Positions 1 to 5,779 of a stretch of DNA of 6,092 nucleotides are shown one piece after another (within the stretch, counting starts at the first letter, position 1; each line of letters opens with the position of its first letter). The translations under genes and the position numbers were made by a program. Source of the DNA: JALOOE01 sp964423545 (GTDB taxonomy: Bacteria; Chloroflexota; Anaerolineae; CG2-30-64-16); contig CAYRFV010000316.1 in the NCBI GenBank assembly GCA_964423545.1, positions 1 to 6,092 on the forward strand, read 5' to 3'. The notes below the pieces were generated by a model that worked only from the letters and a program-made list of their open reading frames with translations, searched no databases and was not told the origin of the DNA.

Positions 1-604
1 CATTCTGCGTGCCGGCGCCCGGTTTCGCCTTCTCTTTCAGGTGCAGCAGCGGCAGGCGGCCGGCATAGCGCCGGATGTAGGCCGCCGGGTCCTTGCCCAC
101 AACCTGGATGAAGAAGGTGTCGAGTTCAGCCTTCAGCAGGTCGGCCGGGACCGAGGCGAAGATGACGTCGTGCGCCTCTTGCCCGCCGATCCGGTCGGTG
201 AACTCGAACGCATGGTTGTGGTAGGAGAGGCGGAAGCCTGCATCCCGGCAGCGCAGCGCGATCTGCCCGATTTCCGCGATCCGCTGCCGCCAGGCCGCGT
301 CCGAATCACGCAGCTCTTGCGGCAGGAAGGGGATCACCAGGTCGCGGTTCCCGAGCTCCCGATGAGTGTCTGCCACCTGGTCGAAGCGGTCGCGCAGGTC
401 GAGGAACGGCACGTGCGCGCCCGCCACGCGCAGCCCGCTGGCTGCCAACGCCGCCTTCAGCACGGCCACCTTCGGCCACGTCGGGAACCACAGCTCCACC
501 CCGGCATAGCCGATCTCGGCCACTTTCGCCAATGTGCCGACCAGGTCGTTGGCGATCTCTTTGCGCAGCGTCCAGAGCTGCACGCCCACCGGTTTCTTGC
601 TCAT
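1..604 (-). CDS. Sugar phosphate isomerase/epimerase-like TIM-barrel protein, N-terminal part (C-terminus beyond window)
   Basis: The first 201 residues of a xylose-isomerase-like (AP-endonuclease-2 fold) TIM barrel, cut by the left edge; the family is usually 250-290 residues, so about a quarter is missing. It starts MSKKPVGVQLWTLRKEI, a common family opening, with AAGGAG at 616-611 placed 6 nt before the ATG at 604. Strand motifs follow in order: IGYAGVELW (31-39), GLRVAGAHVPF (57-67), FRLSYHNHAFEF (124-135), KAELDTFFI (158-166) and LPLLHLKEK (184-192). Likely divalent-metal ligands are Glu134, Asp162 and His188; the final glutamate expected near the C-terminus is outside the window. Relatives isomerise or epimerise keto sugars or dehydrate inosose, often beside Gfo/Idh dehydrogenases. 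The broken oxidoreductase 1.3 kb upstream would have been a natural partner. The substrate is unknown. Confidence 0.88.
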   Translation of the reverse strand, partial: MSKKPVGVQLWTLRKEIANDLVGTLAKVAEIGYAGVELWFPTWPKVAVLKAALAASGLRVAGAHVPFLDLRDRFDQVADTHRELGNRDLVIPFLPQELRDSDAAWRQRIAEIGQIALRCRDAGFRLSYHNHAFEFTDRIGGQEAHDVIFASVPADLLKAELDTFFIQVVGKDPAAYIRRYAGRLPLLHLKEKAKPGAGTQN

Positions 605-635
605 AAAGTTCTCCTTGTTCGTGTGTCTCAGCTTG

Positions 636-1877
636 CTACACCATTTGCTCCGCGATGAATTGGTCGGTCAGTTCTTGGCGGAAGCTCTGCACCTTCGTGC
701 CTCGACCTGTTTCATCGTCATATCCATAGTCGCCTTTGCCGATGTTGTTAGCCGTCACCGACCCCCTGCCCAGCGAGAGGACATCGGCGTGCTGGTAGTA
801 GTTGACGTTGTTGCCGGTGATGGTGTTGTTGTAGCTGACTGCGTCCTCGATGATCCCGTGCCCCATCTTGTGCGCAAGATGCCAGTTGAAGATCGTGTTG
901 CCAGTGACGTTGTAGCCGCGAACGTGCTCCAGGCGAATGGCGTCGAAGAGCGGCAAGTCCGCCGGGAGTTGGTCGAAGGTGGTCGTGAAGTTCTTTGCGC
1001 CGGAGTTGTAGCTGCCGGTATCTATGACTTCATTGCCGGCAATCGTGCCCCAGTACGCATCCCGGATGACAATTCCATGACCAGTGTGCCAGCAGAAGAT
1101 GTTGCTGGAGACATTGAATTCGTGTGTATCCTCGACCACCACCGCGTGGCCGCTGATCTGGAAGGAGCGGCAGCCCGAGATCAGGACGCTGTTGCTGGTC
1201 GTGTGGATATGGTACGCGATGTCCCCCGTCTGATAGACGGCGCAACCGACGATGTTGAGGACGATGGTCTGGCGCGCCTCGATCCCTTTGCCGCCGCCAT
1301 AGATCATGCAGTTGGCGATCAAGTTCGGGATATAGTCGCCGTACTTGCCCTCTCTGAGGAAGTCAAGATAGATCCCCGCCTTTCGGTTGCCGGCTAGGCT
1401 GCAGCCGCGGATTTCGCACAGGAAGGAACTATTGCGCACCCAGATGCCATAACCACCAAAGCTGCCGGCAAACACATCGCGCACTTTAGTGTCCCCACAG
1501 CCATCCACCACGATGCCAGCGACCGCCTCGGGACACTCGGCGCCGAGCAGGGCGAGATCGGAGATGACAGCCCCTTTGAGACCTGTGCAAGACAGGCCGA
1601 TCCCGCTCTTGTGGGTCGGATCAAGCCTCAGCTTTGTCCCCCGGCCACTGCCGCGCAGCCAGATGTTGTCGGCCAGCCTCACTTCCTCGTCCAGGCGAAA
1701 GACGCCGCGCCCCAGGATCACCTCGCCGCCAGCGCCAGCCAGGGCATCAATTGCAGCCTGGATCGTCTCGCTGGCGCGTGCGGATTCGTGCTGCAGCTCA
1801 TGGGTGAAATCGGTGAACGCCTTGTAGTAAGCGCCATCCTGCATAATGACCAGGTTCTGCGATAGTGCTGTGCTCAT
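636..1877 (-). CDS. Right-handed parallel beta-helix protein (pectate-lyase superfamily), no signal peptide
   Basis: A 413-residue protein that should fold as a right-handed parallel beta-helix. The N-terminal part has the entry motif of the pectate-lyase-3-like superfamily: SETIQAAIDALAGAGGEVIL (36-55), then GVFRLDEEVRLADNIWLRG. From about residue 95 to 385 come successive coils such as GIVVDGCG, GIWVRNSS, HAVVVEDTHEFNVSSNIF, GIVIRDAYWGTIAGNEV, AIRLEHVRGYNVTGNTIF and the asparagine-ladder pieces TITGNNV and SVTANNIG. An insertion around 285-310 breaks the regular coils. There is no N-terminal hydrophobic segment, so it is probably cytoplasmic, which is atypical for polysaccharide lyases. Families with this fold include lyases, GH28-like hydrolases and epimerases; I cannot assign a reaction or pick catalytic residues. 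The stop codon lies 31 bp before the isomerase ATG. Base composition appears somewhat more AT-rich than the flanking genes. Confidence 0.85.
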   Translation of the reverse strand: MSTALSQNLVIMQDGAYYKAFTDFTHELQHESARASETIQAAIDALAGAGGEVILGRGVFRLDEEVRLADNIWLRGSGRGTKLRLDPTHKSGIGLSCTGLKGAVISDLALLGAECPEAVAGIVVDGCGDTKVRDVFAGSFGGYGIWVRNSSFLCEIRGCSLAGNRKAGIYLDFLREGKYGDYIPNLIANCMIYGGGKGIEARQTIVLNIVGCAVYQTGDIAYHIHTTSNSVLISGCRSFQISGHAVVVEDTHEFNVSSNIFCWHTGHGIVIRDAYWGTIAGNEVIDTGSYNSGAKNFTTTFDQLPADLPLFDAIRLEHVRGYNVTGNTIFNWHLAHKMGHGIIEDAVSYNNTITGNNVNYYQHADVLSLGRGSVTANNIGKGDYGYDDETGRGTKVQSFRQELTDQFIAEQMV

Positions 1878-1889
1878 GTGGCTTGGGTG

Positions 1890-1895
1890 CTCCTT
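1890..1895 (-). promoter_or_regulatory. Shine-Dalgarno site of the beta-helix gene, unusually far from the start
   Basis: AAGGAG on the minus strand, 3 nt after the stop codon of the oxidoreductase remnant and 12 nt before the ATG at 1877. The spacing is longer than usual (5-9 nt). No in-frame start fits better, since the next ATG lies 11 codons further on. Confidence 0.5.
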
Positions 1896-1898
1896 GGA

Positions 1899-2344
1899 TC
1901 ATGAATCCGCCGCTCCGCCGATGAGCTCGACCGTTCTGCCGCTTGAAGCAGCCTCTTTCAAGGCGACCAGGACGGCTGTGTTCGCACGCGCATCTTCGAG
2001 CGGCAGCATGGGCGGCTTGCCCGTCAAGATGCAGTCCGAAAAATGCTCGATTTGGAGTTGGAAGCGATCACACTCCGCAAACTCGCGGACAGGGTGGTAG
2101 TGACGACTTCAGTCGTTTTCGTGCCGGACGAGCGACTAAAGCCGCTACTACGAACTCATCACTTGATCATTGACAGACTACTAGCTCGCCGTCCGGTACA
2201 TGGCCCGCACGTGCCGGCCATCGAATAACCCTGGCATCTCGATGCGTCCGTGCCGATAATGTCACAGCAGGCACGGAAAGGCTGCTCCATGCCGGCAGCC
2301 AGATAAGCCAGGCGATCATCCCGAAAGCGCAGGATGCCGAATGT
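1899..2344 (-). pseudogene. Remnant of a Gfo/Idh/MocA-family oxidoreductase (C-terminal third, frameshifted and interrupted)
   Basis: Three pieces in two frames can be read as the end of a Gfo/Idh/MocA dehydrogenase. Piece A (2344-2246) reads TFGILRFRDDRLAYLAAG and ends CCDIIGTD, matching the central sheet of the C-terminal domain. Bases are missing at 2245-2244, the frame shifts, and piece B (2243-2184) continues RIEMPGLFDGRHVRAMYR before a double TAG. An inverted-repeat element then interrupts. Piece C (about 2092 to the TGA at 1901-1899) gives ECDRFQLQIEHFSDCILTGK and VALKEAASSGRTVELIGG, the characteristic family C-terminus. The N-terminal Rossmann NAD(P) domain and the catalytic Lys are absent, so no activity is expected. 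Roughly 115 of the usual 330-350 residues survive. In sugar operons such genes oxidise a sugar or inositol, which fits the isomerase downstream. Recognition rests on motif memory, without a database search. Confidence 0.72.
2097..2151. repeat. MITE-like inverted repeat inside the oxidoreductase remnant
   Basis: Arms at 2097-2115 (GTAGTGACGACTTCAGTCG) and 2133-2151 (CGACTAAAGCCGCTACTAC) are inverted copies matching at 15 of 19 positions. Each holds its own mini-palindrome: ACGACT/AGTCGT at 2103-2116, perfect with a 2-nt loop, and AGCGACT/AGCCGCT at 2131-2146, with one mismatch. The element probably extends towards 2183, where minus-strand sequence TAGTAGTCTGTCA begins at the point where piece B of the remnant stops. 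It breaks the Gfo/Idh reading frame and supplies stop codons. Repeats built on TAGTAGCGGCTTTAGTCGC-like palindromes are, to my recollection, common between genes in Chloroflexota and some other environmental bacteria; only a genome-wide count can confirm that here. No transposase is present. Confidence 0.65.
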
Positions 2345-2468
2345 TCAGCAATTCAGCCGCATGCTGAAGCAGGCGTGTTGCGTCTCCGTCTTGGGCGACG
2401 ATCTTGCCATCGTAGGCGCCGCGCACGATCACTTCCGCGTCCGCCCGGTGCACGATGTAGTCGTTCAT
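2316..2468 (-). pseudogene. 50-codon ORF, probably a truncated gene start joined to an oxidoreductase remnant
   Basis: The ATG at 2468 follows the hydratase stop codon after a single base, as in translationally coupled genes, and the frame closes at TGA 2318-2316. The first 42 or so residues (MNDYIVHRADAEVIVRG, then DGKIVAQDGDATRLLQHAAELL) read like a real protein. The last part, NIRHPALSG, is an out-of-frame reading of DNA that in another frame encodes Gfo/Idh-like sequence, so a junction seems to lie near 2345. Residues 4-41 line up without gaps with residues 9-46 of the beta-helix protein downstream (shared DATRLLQHAAELL / RASETIQAAIDAL pattern, few identities). This may therefore be the start of a related beta-helix gene whose body was deleted; that reading is tentative. 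It may still be translated as a short peptide of no known function. Confidence 0.4.
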
Positions 2469-2469
2469 A

Positions 2470-3243
2470 TCACTTCCGTCTCCGGCTCTCGAGGTACTCG
2501 GCCACGCGCGCCCGTGTGTCCGCCGAGGCCATGCAGGTGGCCGATGCGTTGGCCTCCGCGCCGCAGGCCGCTTCGAGCGTCAGCACCGCGCTGCAATCCA
2601 CGATCGCTTTCATCTGGGCCACGGCCAGCGGGCTGCACCGGCGCAGACCCTCCAGGAACGCGGCCAGGTAGGCGTCCACCTCAGCCGGCGCGCCCGCGAA
2701 GTTCGCCAGGCCGGTGCGCGCCGCTTCGTCCGCGGTGATGACTTTGCCGGTGAAGAACATCTCCTTGGCTCGTGCTGTGCCTACGCGCCGCGGCAGCCGC
2801 CAGGTGCCGCCCCAGCCCGCGATCACGCCGAGCACAGCCTCCGGCTGGCCGAAGCGGGCCGTCTGCGATGCAACGATCAGATCGCAGGCCATCGCCAGCT
2901 CCAGCCCGCCGCCCAGGCAGAATCCATGCACCCGTGCGATCACCGGAAGCGGGAGGGCGGCCAGATCGTTGAAGACTGCGTGGCCGCGCTCGACCCAGGG
3001 TACGATCGTGTCCGCGTCCAACGTCCTGAGTGCGTTGATGTTCGCTCCGACGCAGAAGTATTTTTCCGATGCGCTGCGCAGGATCACGGCGCGCAGATCA
3101 TCGGCCGCGCGGATCGCCGCGACATGCTGCTCCAACTCGTCGAGCGCGGCGTAGTCCAACGTCGGCGGCTTGCCCGGCTCGTCGGGCGTCAGGGTGAGGG
3201 TGGCGAGGTCGCCAGTGAGTTCCAGGAGGATGTGTGTTTGCAT
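2470..3243 (-). CDS. Enoyl-CoA hydratase/isomerase (crotonase) family protein
   Basis: A 257-residue crotonase-fold enzyme acting on a CoA thioester, most simply adding water to a 2-enoyl-CoA. The oxyanion-hole regions are KYFCVGANINAL (61-72) and HGFCLGGGLELAMACD (106-121). Glu115 in GGGLE and Glu135 in GQPE correspond to the two catalytic glutamates of rat mitochondrial hydratase (Glu144 and Glu164) and keep the same 20-residue spacing. GWGGTWRLPRRVG (143-155) and TGKVITADEA (165-174) are typical. Oddities: FCVGANI stands where most members have FxAGADI, the N-terminal strand has GKPPTLDYAALDEL in place of the usual NPPxNAL type, and the C-terminal DxxEG element reads ADTRARV. These could mark a lyase, isomerase or other specialised crotonase. 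A short GAGG lies 4 nt before the ATG. It presumably uses CoA esters made by the upstream CoA-transferase. The stop codon is 1 nt from the next ATG. Confidence 0.9.
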   Translation of the reverse strand: MQTHILLELTGDLATLTLTPDEPGKPPTLDYAALDELEQHVAAIRAADDLRAVILRSASEKYFCVGANINALRTLDADTIVPWVERGHAVFNDLAALPLPVIARVHGFCLGGGLELAMACDLIVASQTARFGQPEAVLGVIAGWGGTWRLPRRVGTARAKEMFFTGKVITADEAARTGLANFAGAPAEVDAYLAAFLEGLRRCSPLAVAQMKAIVDCSAVLTLEAACGAEANASATCMASADTRARVAEYLESRRRK

Positions 3244-3261
3244 AAAGCCTCAGATGGCGCT

Positions 3262-3336
3262 CGTAGCACAATCCTCCGGATTGTATCTGTCGAGGTGTGA
3301 TTGCTCGACAGCCGCAATCCAGAGGATTGCGATACG
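3262..3336. repeat. Long imperfect inverted repeat with two nested mini-palindromes, between the CoA-transferase and hydratase genes
   Basis: Two 33-nt arms, 3262-3294 and 3304-3336, are inverted copies matching at 27 of 33 positions around a 9-nt loop. Each arm also contains its own perfect 7-bp palindrome with a 3-nt loop: ACAATCC/GGATTGT at 3268-3284 and GCAATCC/GGATTGC at 3314-3330. The DNA or RNA can therefore fold as one long hairpin or as two small ones. The element fills nearly all of the gap: it starts 4 nt after the CoA-transferase stop codon and ends 10 nt before the GAGG (3251-3248) of the hydratase gene. No run of T follows, so it is not a typical intrinsic terminator. It may be a small non-autonomous mobile repeat, and it could alter mRNA stability or the relative expression of the two genes; both roles are inferred. 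Confidence 0.8.
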
Positions 3337-3340
3337 CTGA

Positions 3341-4867
3341 TCACGCAAATATCCGCGTGTCCATGACCGCCAGGTCGGACTTGATGACCGGCCGGAAAGC
3401 CATCTGCGCCAGCACATCGCGCTCCAGCTCCACCCCGGGCGCAATCTCGCACAGCGCGACTCCCTCGGGCGTCAGCTCGAAGACCGCGCGCTCGGTCACG
3501 TAGAGCACCTTTTGGCCGTTCGTGCGCGCGTATGCGCCGCTGAAGGTGATCTGATCGACGCAGGAGACCAGCTTCTTGATGCTGCCTTCGCTGACGATGG
3601 TCAGCCGGCCGCCACCCACCGCGTACTCGACCCCCTTGGCGGTCATTGTGCCGCAGAAGACCACCTTCTTGGCATTCTGTGTGATGTTGATGAACCCGCC
3701 GCAGCCCGCCAACATGCCACCTACCTTACTGGCATTGACATTGCCTTCGCAGTCGAGCTGCGCCATGCCCAGGAACGCCAGGTCGAGCCCCCCACCGTCA
3801 TAGAAAGCGAACTGCGCATCTTCCGGGATGATGGCTTCGGGATTGTAGGCCACCCCGAAGATCACCCCGGGCGCGGGCCGGCCGCCGACAATCCCCTGCT
3901 CGACCGTCAGCGTAATCCGGTCCAGCATCCCCTCTTCGGATGCCACCGCTGCCACGCCGTCGGGCATCCCGTAGCCCAGATTGACGATGGCGCCGGGGAA
4001 GAGCTCCTTCGCGGCGCGGCGCGCCACCACCTTGCGCACATCGAGCGGTAGTGGCTCCAGCGCGTCCAACGGCATGCGCACGCCGCCGCAGAACGCGGGC
4101 TCGTAGTCGGTCAGGCACGTCTGCTTCTGGTCGGGATCCACGACCACGTAGTCCACGCAGGTGCTCGGGATGCGCACCTGCCGCGGGTCGAGCGTGCCCG
4201 TGGCCGCCAGGTACTTGACCTGGGCGATCACGATTCCGCCGCACGCTTTCGCGGCCTGGGCGATGGCGATTCCCTCCAGGATGGCCGGCTCTTGCTCGCA
4301 GGTGATGTTGCCCTTGGCGTCGGCCGTGGTGCCGCGCACCAGCGACACGTCCACGCCGAAGCGTGGCCAGAAGAGCCACTCCTCTCCTTCGAACTGCACT
4401 ACCTTCACCAAGTCGGCCGTGGTGATGGCATTCATCCTGCCGCCCTCCAGCCGCGGATCGATGTAGGTGTGCAGCCCGATCTTGGAGAAGACCCCCGGCT
4501 TGCGCGCCGCAATGGCGCCGTACATCTGGGAGAGGACGCCCTGCGGGAAGTTGTAACTCTCGATCTGGTTGGCCGCGATCATTTTCGCCATGGTGGGGGC
4601 CATGCCCAGGTGACCGGCGATGTCCCGCCGGACCAGGCCCGGCAGTGCCAGGAGATCGGTGCCGATTTCCTTCTTGTCCCCCAGGCCAGTGGCGTGACAT
4701 AACGTCAGGTTGCGCGGCGTGCCTTCAGCCAGGAAGCGGCCGCGGAGGGCGCGCAGAAGGGCGGTGGGTTCCCCGACTCCGCCACCCGAGCCCTGGATGG
4801 CGACGAACGCAGCATCATCGATCAAGCGCGCGGCCGCTTCAGCGGTAATGACTTTGCCTGCTGACAT
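3341..4867 (-). CDS. Family I CoA-transferase, fused alpha-beta subunits (propionate/acetoacetate CoA-transferase type)
   Basis: A 508-residue enzyme that would move CoA from a donor such as acetyl-CoA to a short organic acid through a glutamyl-CoA thioester. The N-terminal half has the glycine-rich segment IQGSGGGVGEP (24-34) and VRGTTADAKGNIT (177-189), as in the alpha subunit. The C-terminal half begins around RKVVARRAAKELFPGAIVNLGYGMP and has TVEQGIVGGRP, where Glu323 fits the catalytic glutamate, then FYDGGGLDLAFLGMAQLD and KVGGMLAGCGGFINI. Length matches fused forms such as Pct and YdiF rather than two-gene forms. GGGAG at 4878-4874 sits 6 nt before the ATG. The hydratase gene follows after a 97 bp gap filled by a hairpin, and the pair suggests that an acid is activated and then processed as its CoA ester. 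The acid cannot be told from the sequence. Confidence 0.92.
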   Translation of the reverse strand: MSAGKVITAEAAARLIDDAAFVAIQGSGGGVGEPTALLRALRGRFLAEGTPRNLTLCHATGLGDKKEIGTDLLALPGLVRRDIAGHLGMAPTMAKMIAANQIESYNFPQGVLSQMYGAIAARKPGVFSKIGLHTYIDPRLEGGRMNAITTADLVKVVQFEGEEWLFWPRFGVDVSLVRGTTADAKGNITCEQEPAILEGIAIAQAAKACGGIVIAQVKYLAATGTLDPRQVRIPSTCVDYVVVDPDQKQTCLTDYEPAFCGGVRMPLDALEPLPLDVRKVVARRAAKELFPGAIVNLGYGMPDGVAAVASEEGMLDRITLTVEQGIVGGRPAPGVIFGVAYNPEAIIPEDAQFAFYDGGGLDLAFLGMAQLDCEGNVNASKVGGMLAGCGGFINITQNAKKVVFCGTMTAKGVEYAVGGGRLTIVSEGSIKKLVSCVDQITFSGAYARTNGQKVLYVTERAVFELTPEGVALCEIAPGVELERDVLAQMAFRPVIKSDLAVMDTRIFA

Positions 4868-4909
4868 AGAGTGCTCCCGAAAGAAGTCTGAACAAATCCG
4901 CAGAGGAGG

Positions 4910-5758
4910 CTAGCGCGCCGCGGGGTAGGGCGGAACCTTCTCCAACGGCCGCGCCAGCGGATACACGTCCGGCGGGAACTGCGCGCAGCGCTGTCCCCTG
5001 CGGAGCGCCCAGAGCAGGTTGGGCCAATAAGGTTTGCCCCGCTCCACGATTTCGGGCGTGGTGTAGACCCCCGCAATGCCGATGCGGCTCTGCTCGCTGT
5101 GGTTGGGGGGACTATAGTGCCACAGCGAACTGTGCCAGCAGACGGCATCCCCCGGCGCCAGCTCGATATGGTGCACCCCGTGCTGCTCCACCATCGTCCG
5201 CACCCGTTCGCGCGGCAGCTCTCCGTGGATACTGTCCTCATAGAGCACGTGCGTGACGATCTCTGTCTGGTGGCTGCCCGGAATGAACTGGAGGCAGCCA
5301 TTGGCGCGCGTTGCCGGGTCGAGCGCCATCCAGAAGTTGAATGGCTCGGTTTCACCGTCGCGCCAGAGTCCGTTGTCCTGGTGCCAGGGAGTGGCACTGC
5401 CCGTGCGCGCCGGCTTCACGAAACAACTGTTGAACTTCAGCAGAAGATCCTGGCCCAGGAAATGGCAGGCAATCGCCGTCAGCCTCGCGCTCGCATAGAC
5501 ATTGTACCAGATGAGCGGATTTTTGGGCGCGAAGTTGCTGAGCTTGCGATAGCGCGCTGCGCGCGCCTCGGGCCCATCGCTCATGGGATCCATCGGATCC
5601 GCATCGACGCGCACATCCGGCTCCGGCGTCAGCAGGATGTTCTTGATGACGCCGCGTATCTCGGCGGCTTCGTCATGTGGGAGTACGCCTCGCAAAATGA
5701 AGTAGCCTTCCGACACATATTTCGTCGCTTGCTCTGGGGTGGGTTGCCACTCGGTCAT
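4910..5758 (-). CDS. Phytanoyl-CoA dioxygenase (PhyH) family Fe(II)/2-oxoglutarate oxygenase
   Basis: A 282-residue non-haem iron oxygenase that would couple decarboxylation of 2-oxoglutarate to hydroxylation of an unknown substrate in the cytoplasm. The PhyH pattern is complete: a GYFILRGVLP segment near residues 18-27, the metal motif WHQDNG with His126 and Asp128, the sequence NGCLQFIPGSHQ (153-164), the distal ligand His214 in WHYSPPN, and Arg225 in QSRIGIAG to hold the 2-oxoglutarate carboxylate. Length is normal for the family. The frame also allows GTG at 5761, but the GAGGAG at 5770-5765 stands 6 nt from the ATG at 5758 and only 3 nt from that GTG, so ATG is preferred. It lies between the GH43-like tail and the CoA-transferase, 42 bp before the latter. 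PhyH proteins act on very varied substrates and many are not acyl-CoA enzymes, so the family name does not give the substrate. Confidence 0.9.
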   Translation of the reverse strand: MTEWQPTPEQATKYVSEGYFILRGVLPHDEAAEIRGVIKNILLTPEPDVRVDADPMDPMSDGPEARAARYRKLSNFAPKNPLIWYNVYASARLTAIACHFLGQDLLLKFNSCFVKPARTGSATPWHQDNGLWRDGETEPFNFWMALDPATRANGCLQFIPGSHQTEIVTHVLYEDSIHGELPRERVRTMVEQHGVHHIELAPGDAVCWHSSLWHYSPPNHSEQSRIGIAGVYTTPEIVERGKPYWPNLLWALRRGQRCAQFPPDVYPLARPLEKVPPYPAAR

Positions 5759-5764
5759 CACACT

Positions 5765-5770
5765 CTCCTC
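5765..5770 (-). promoter_or_regulatory. Shine-Dalgarno site of the PhyH-family gene
   Basis: GAGGAG on the minus strand, 6 nt before the ATG at 5758. It decides the start: the in-frame GTG at 5761 would be only 3 nt away. Confidence 0.7.
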
Positions 5771-5779
5771 ATACCGGTC

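Noticed and set aside
41..658. A 205-codon plus-strand frame over the isomerase gene
   Set aside because: The minus-strand frame carries an ordered set of TIM-barrel motifs and a well-placed Shine-Dalgarno; the plus frame has neither.
534..1397. A 287-codon open frame on the plus strand opposite the beta-helix gene
   Set aside because: It is fully antisense to a gene with clear family motifs, has no recognisable domain in translation, and long opposite-strand frames are common in GC-rich coding DNA.
2097..2183. CRISPR repeat or tRNA-like element
   Set aside because: There is only one copy with no regularly spaced repeats, and the palindromes do not form a cloverleaf.
3262..3336. Intrinsic transcription terminator
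   Set aside because: The stem is strong but no run of T follows on the minus strand (the next bases lead into the hydratase Shine-Dalgarno), and each stem also folds into two smaller ones.
3798..4700. A 300-codon minus-strand frame inside the CoA-transferase gene
   Set aside because: It is an alternative frame of the same DNA and is rich in Arg, Gly, His and Pro without motifs, as expected for a shadow of GC-rich codons.
2713..4855. Similar text GKVITAxxAAR in the hydratase (residues 166-176) and at the start of the CoA-transferase, as a possible duplicated domain
   Set aside because: In the hydratase it is the ordinary TGKxIxAxEA segment of crotonases, and in the transferase it is the ordinary N-terminal helix; similarity does not extend on either side.
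4822..5397. A 191-codon minus-strand frame overlapping the dioxygenase and the start of the CoA-transferase
   Set aside because: It overlaps two genes with full catalytic motifs, and its translation is Ser/Arg/Thr-rich with no domain pattern.
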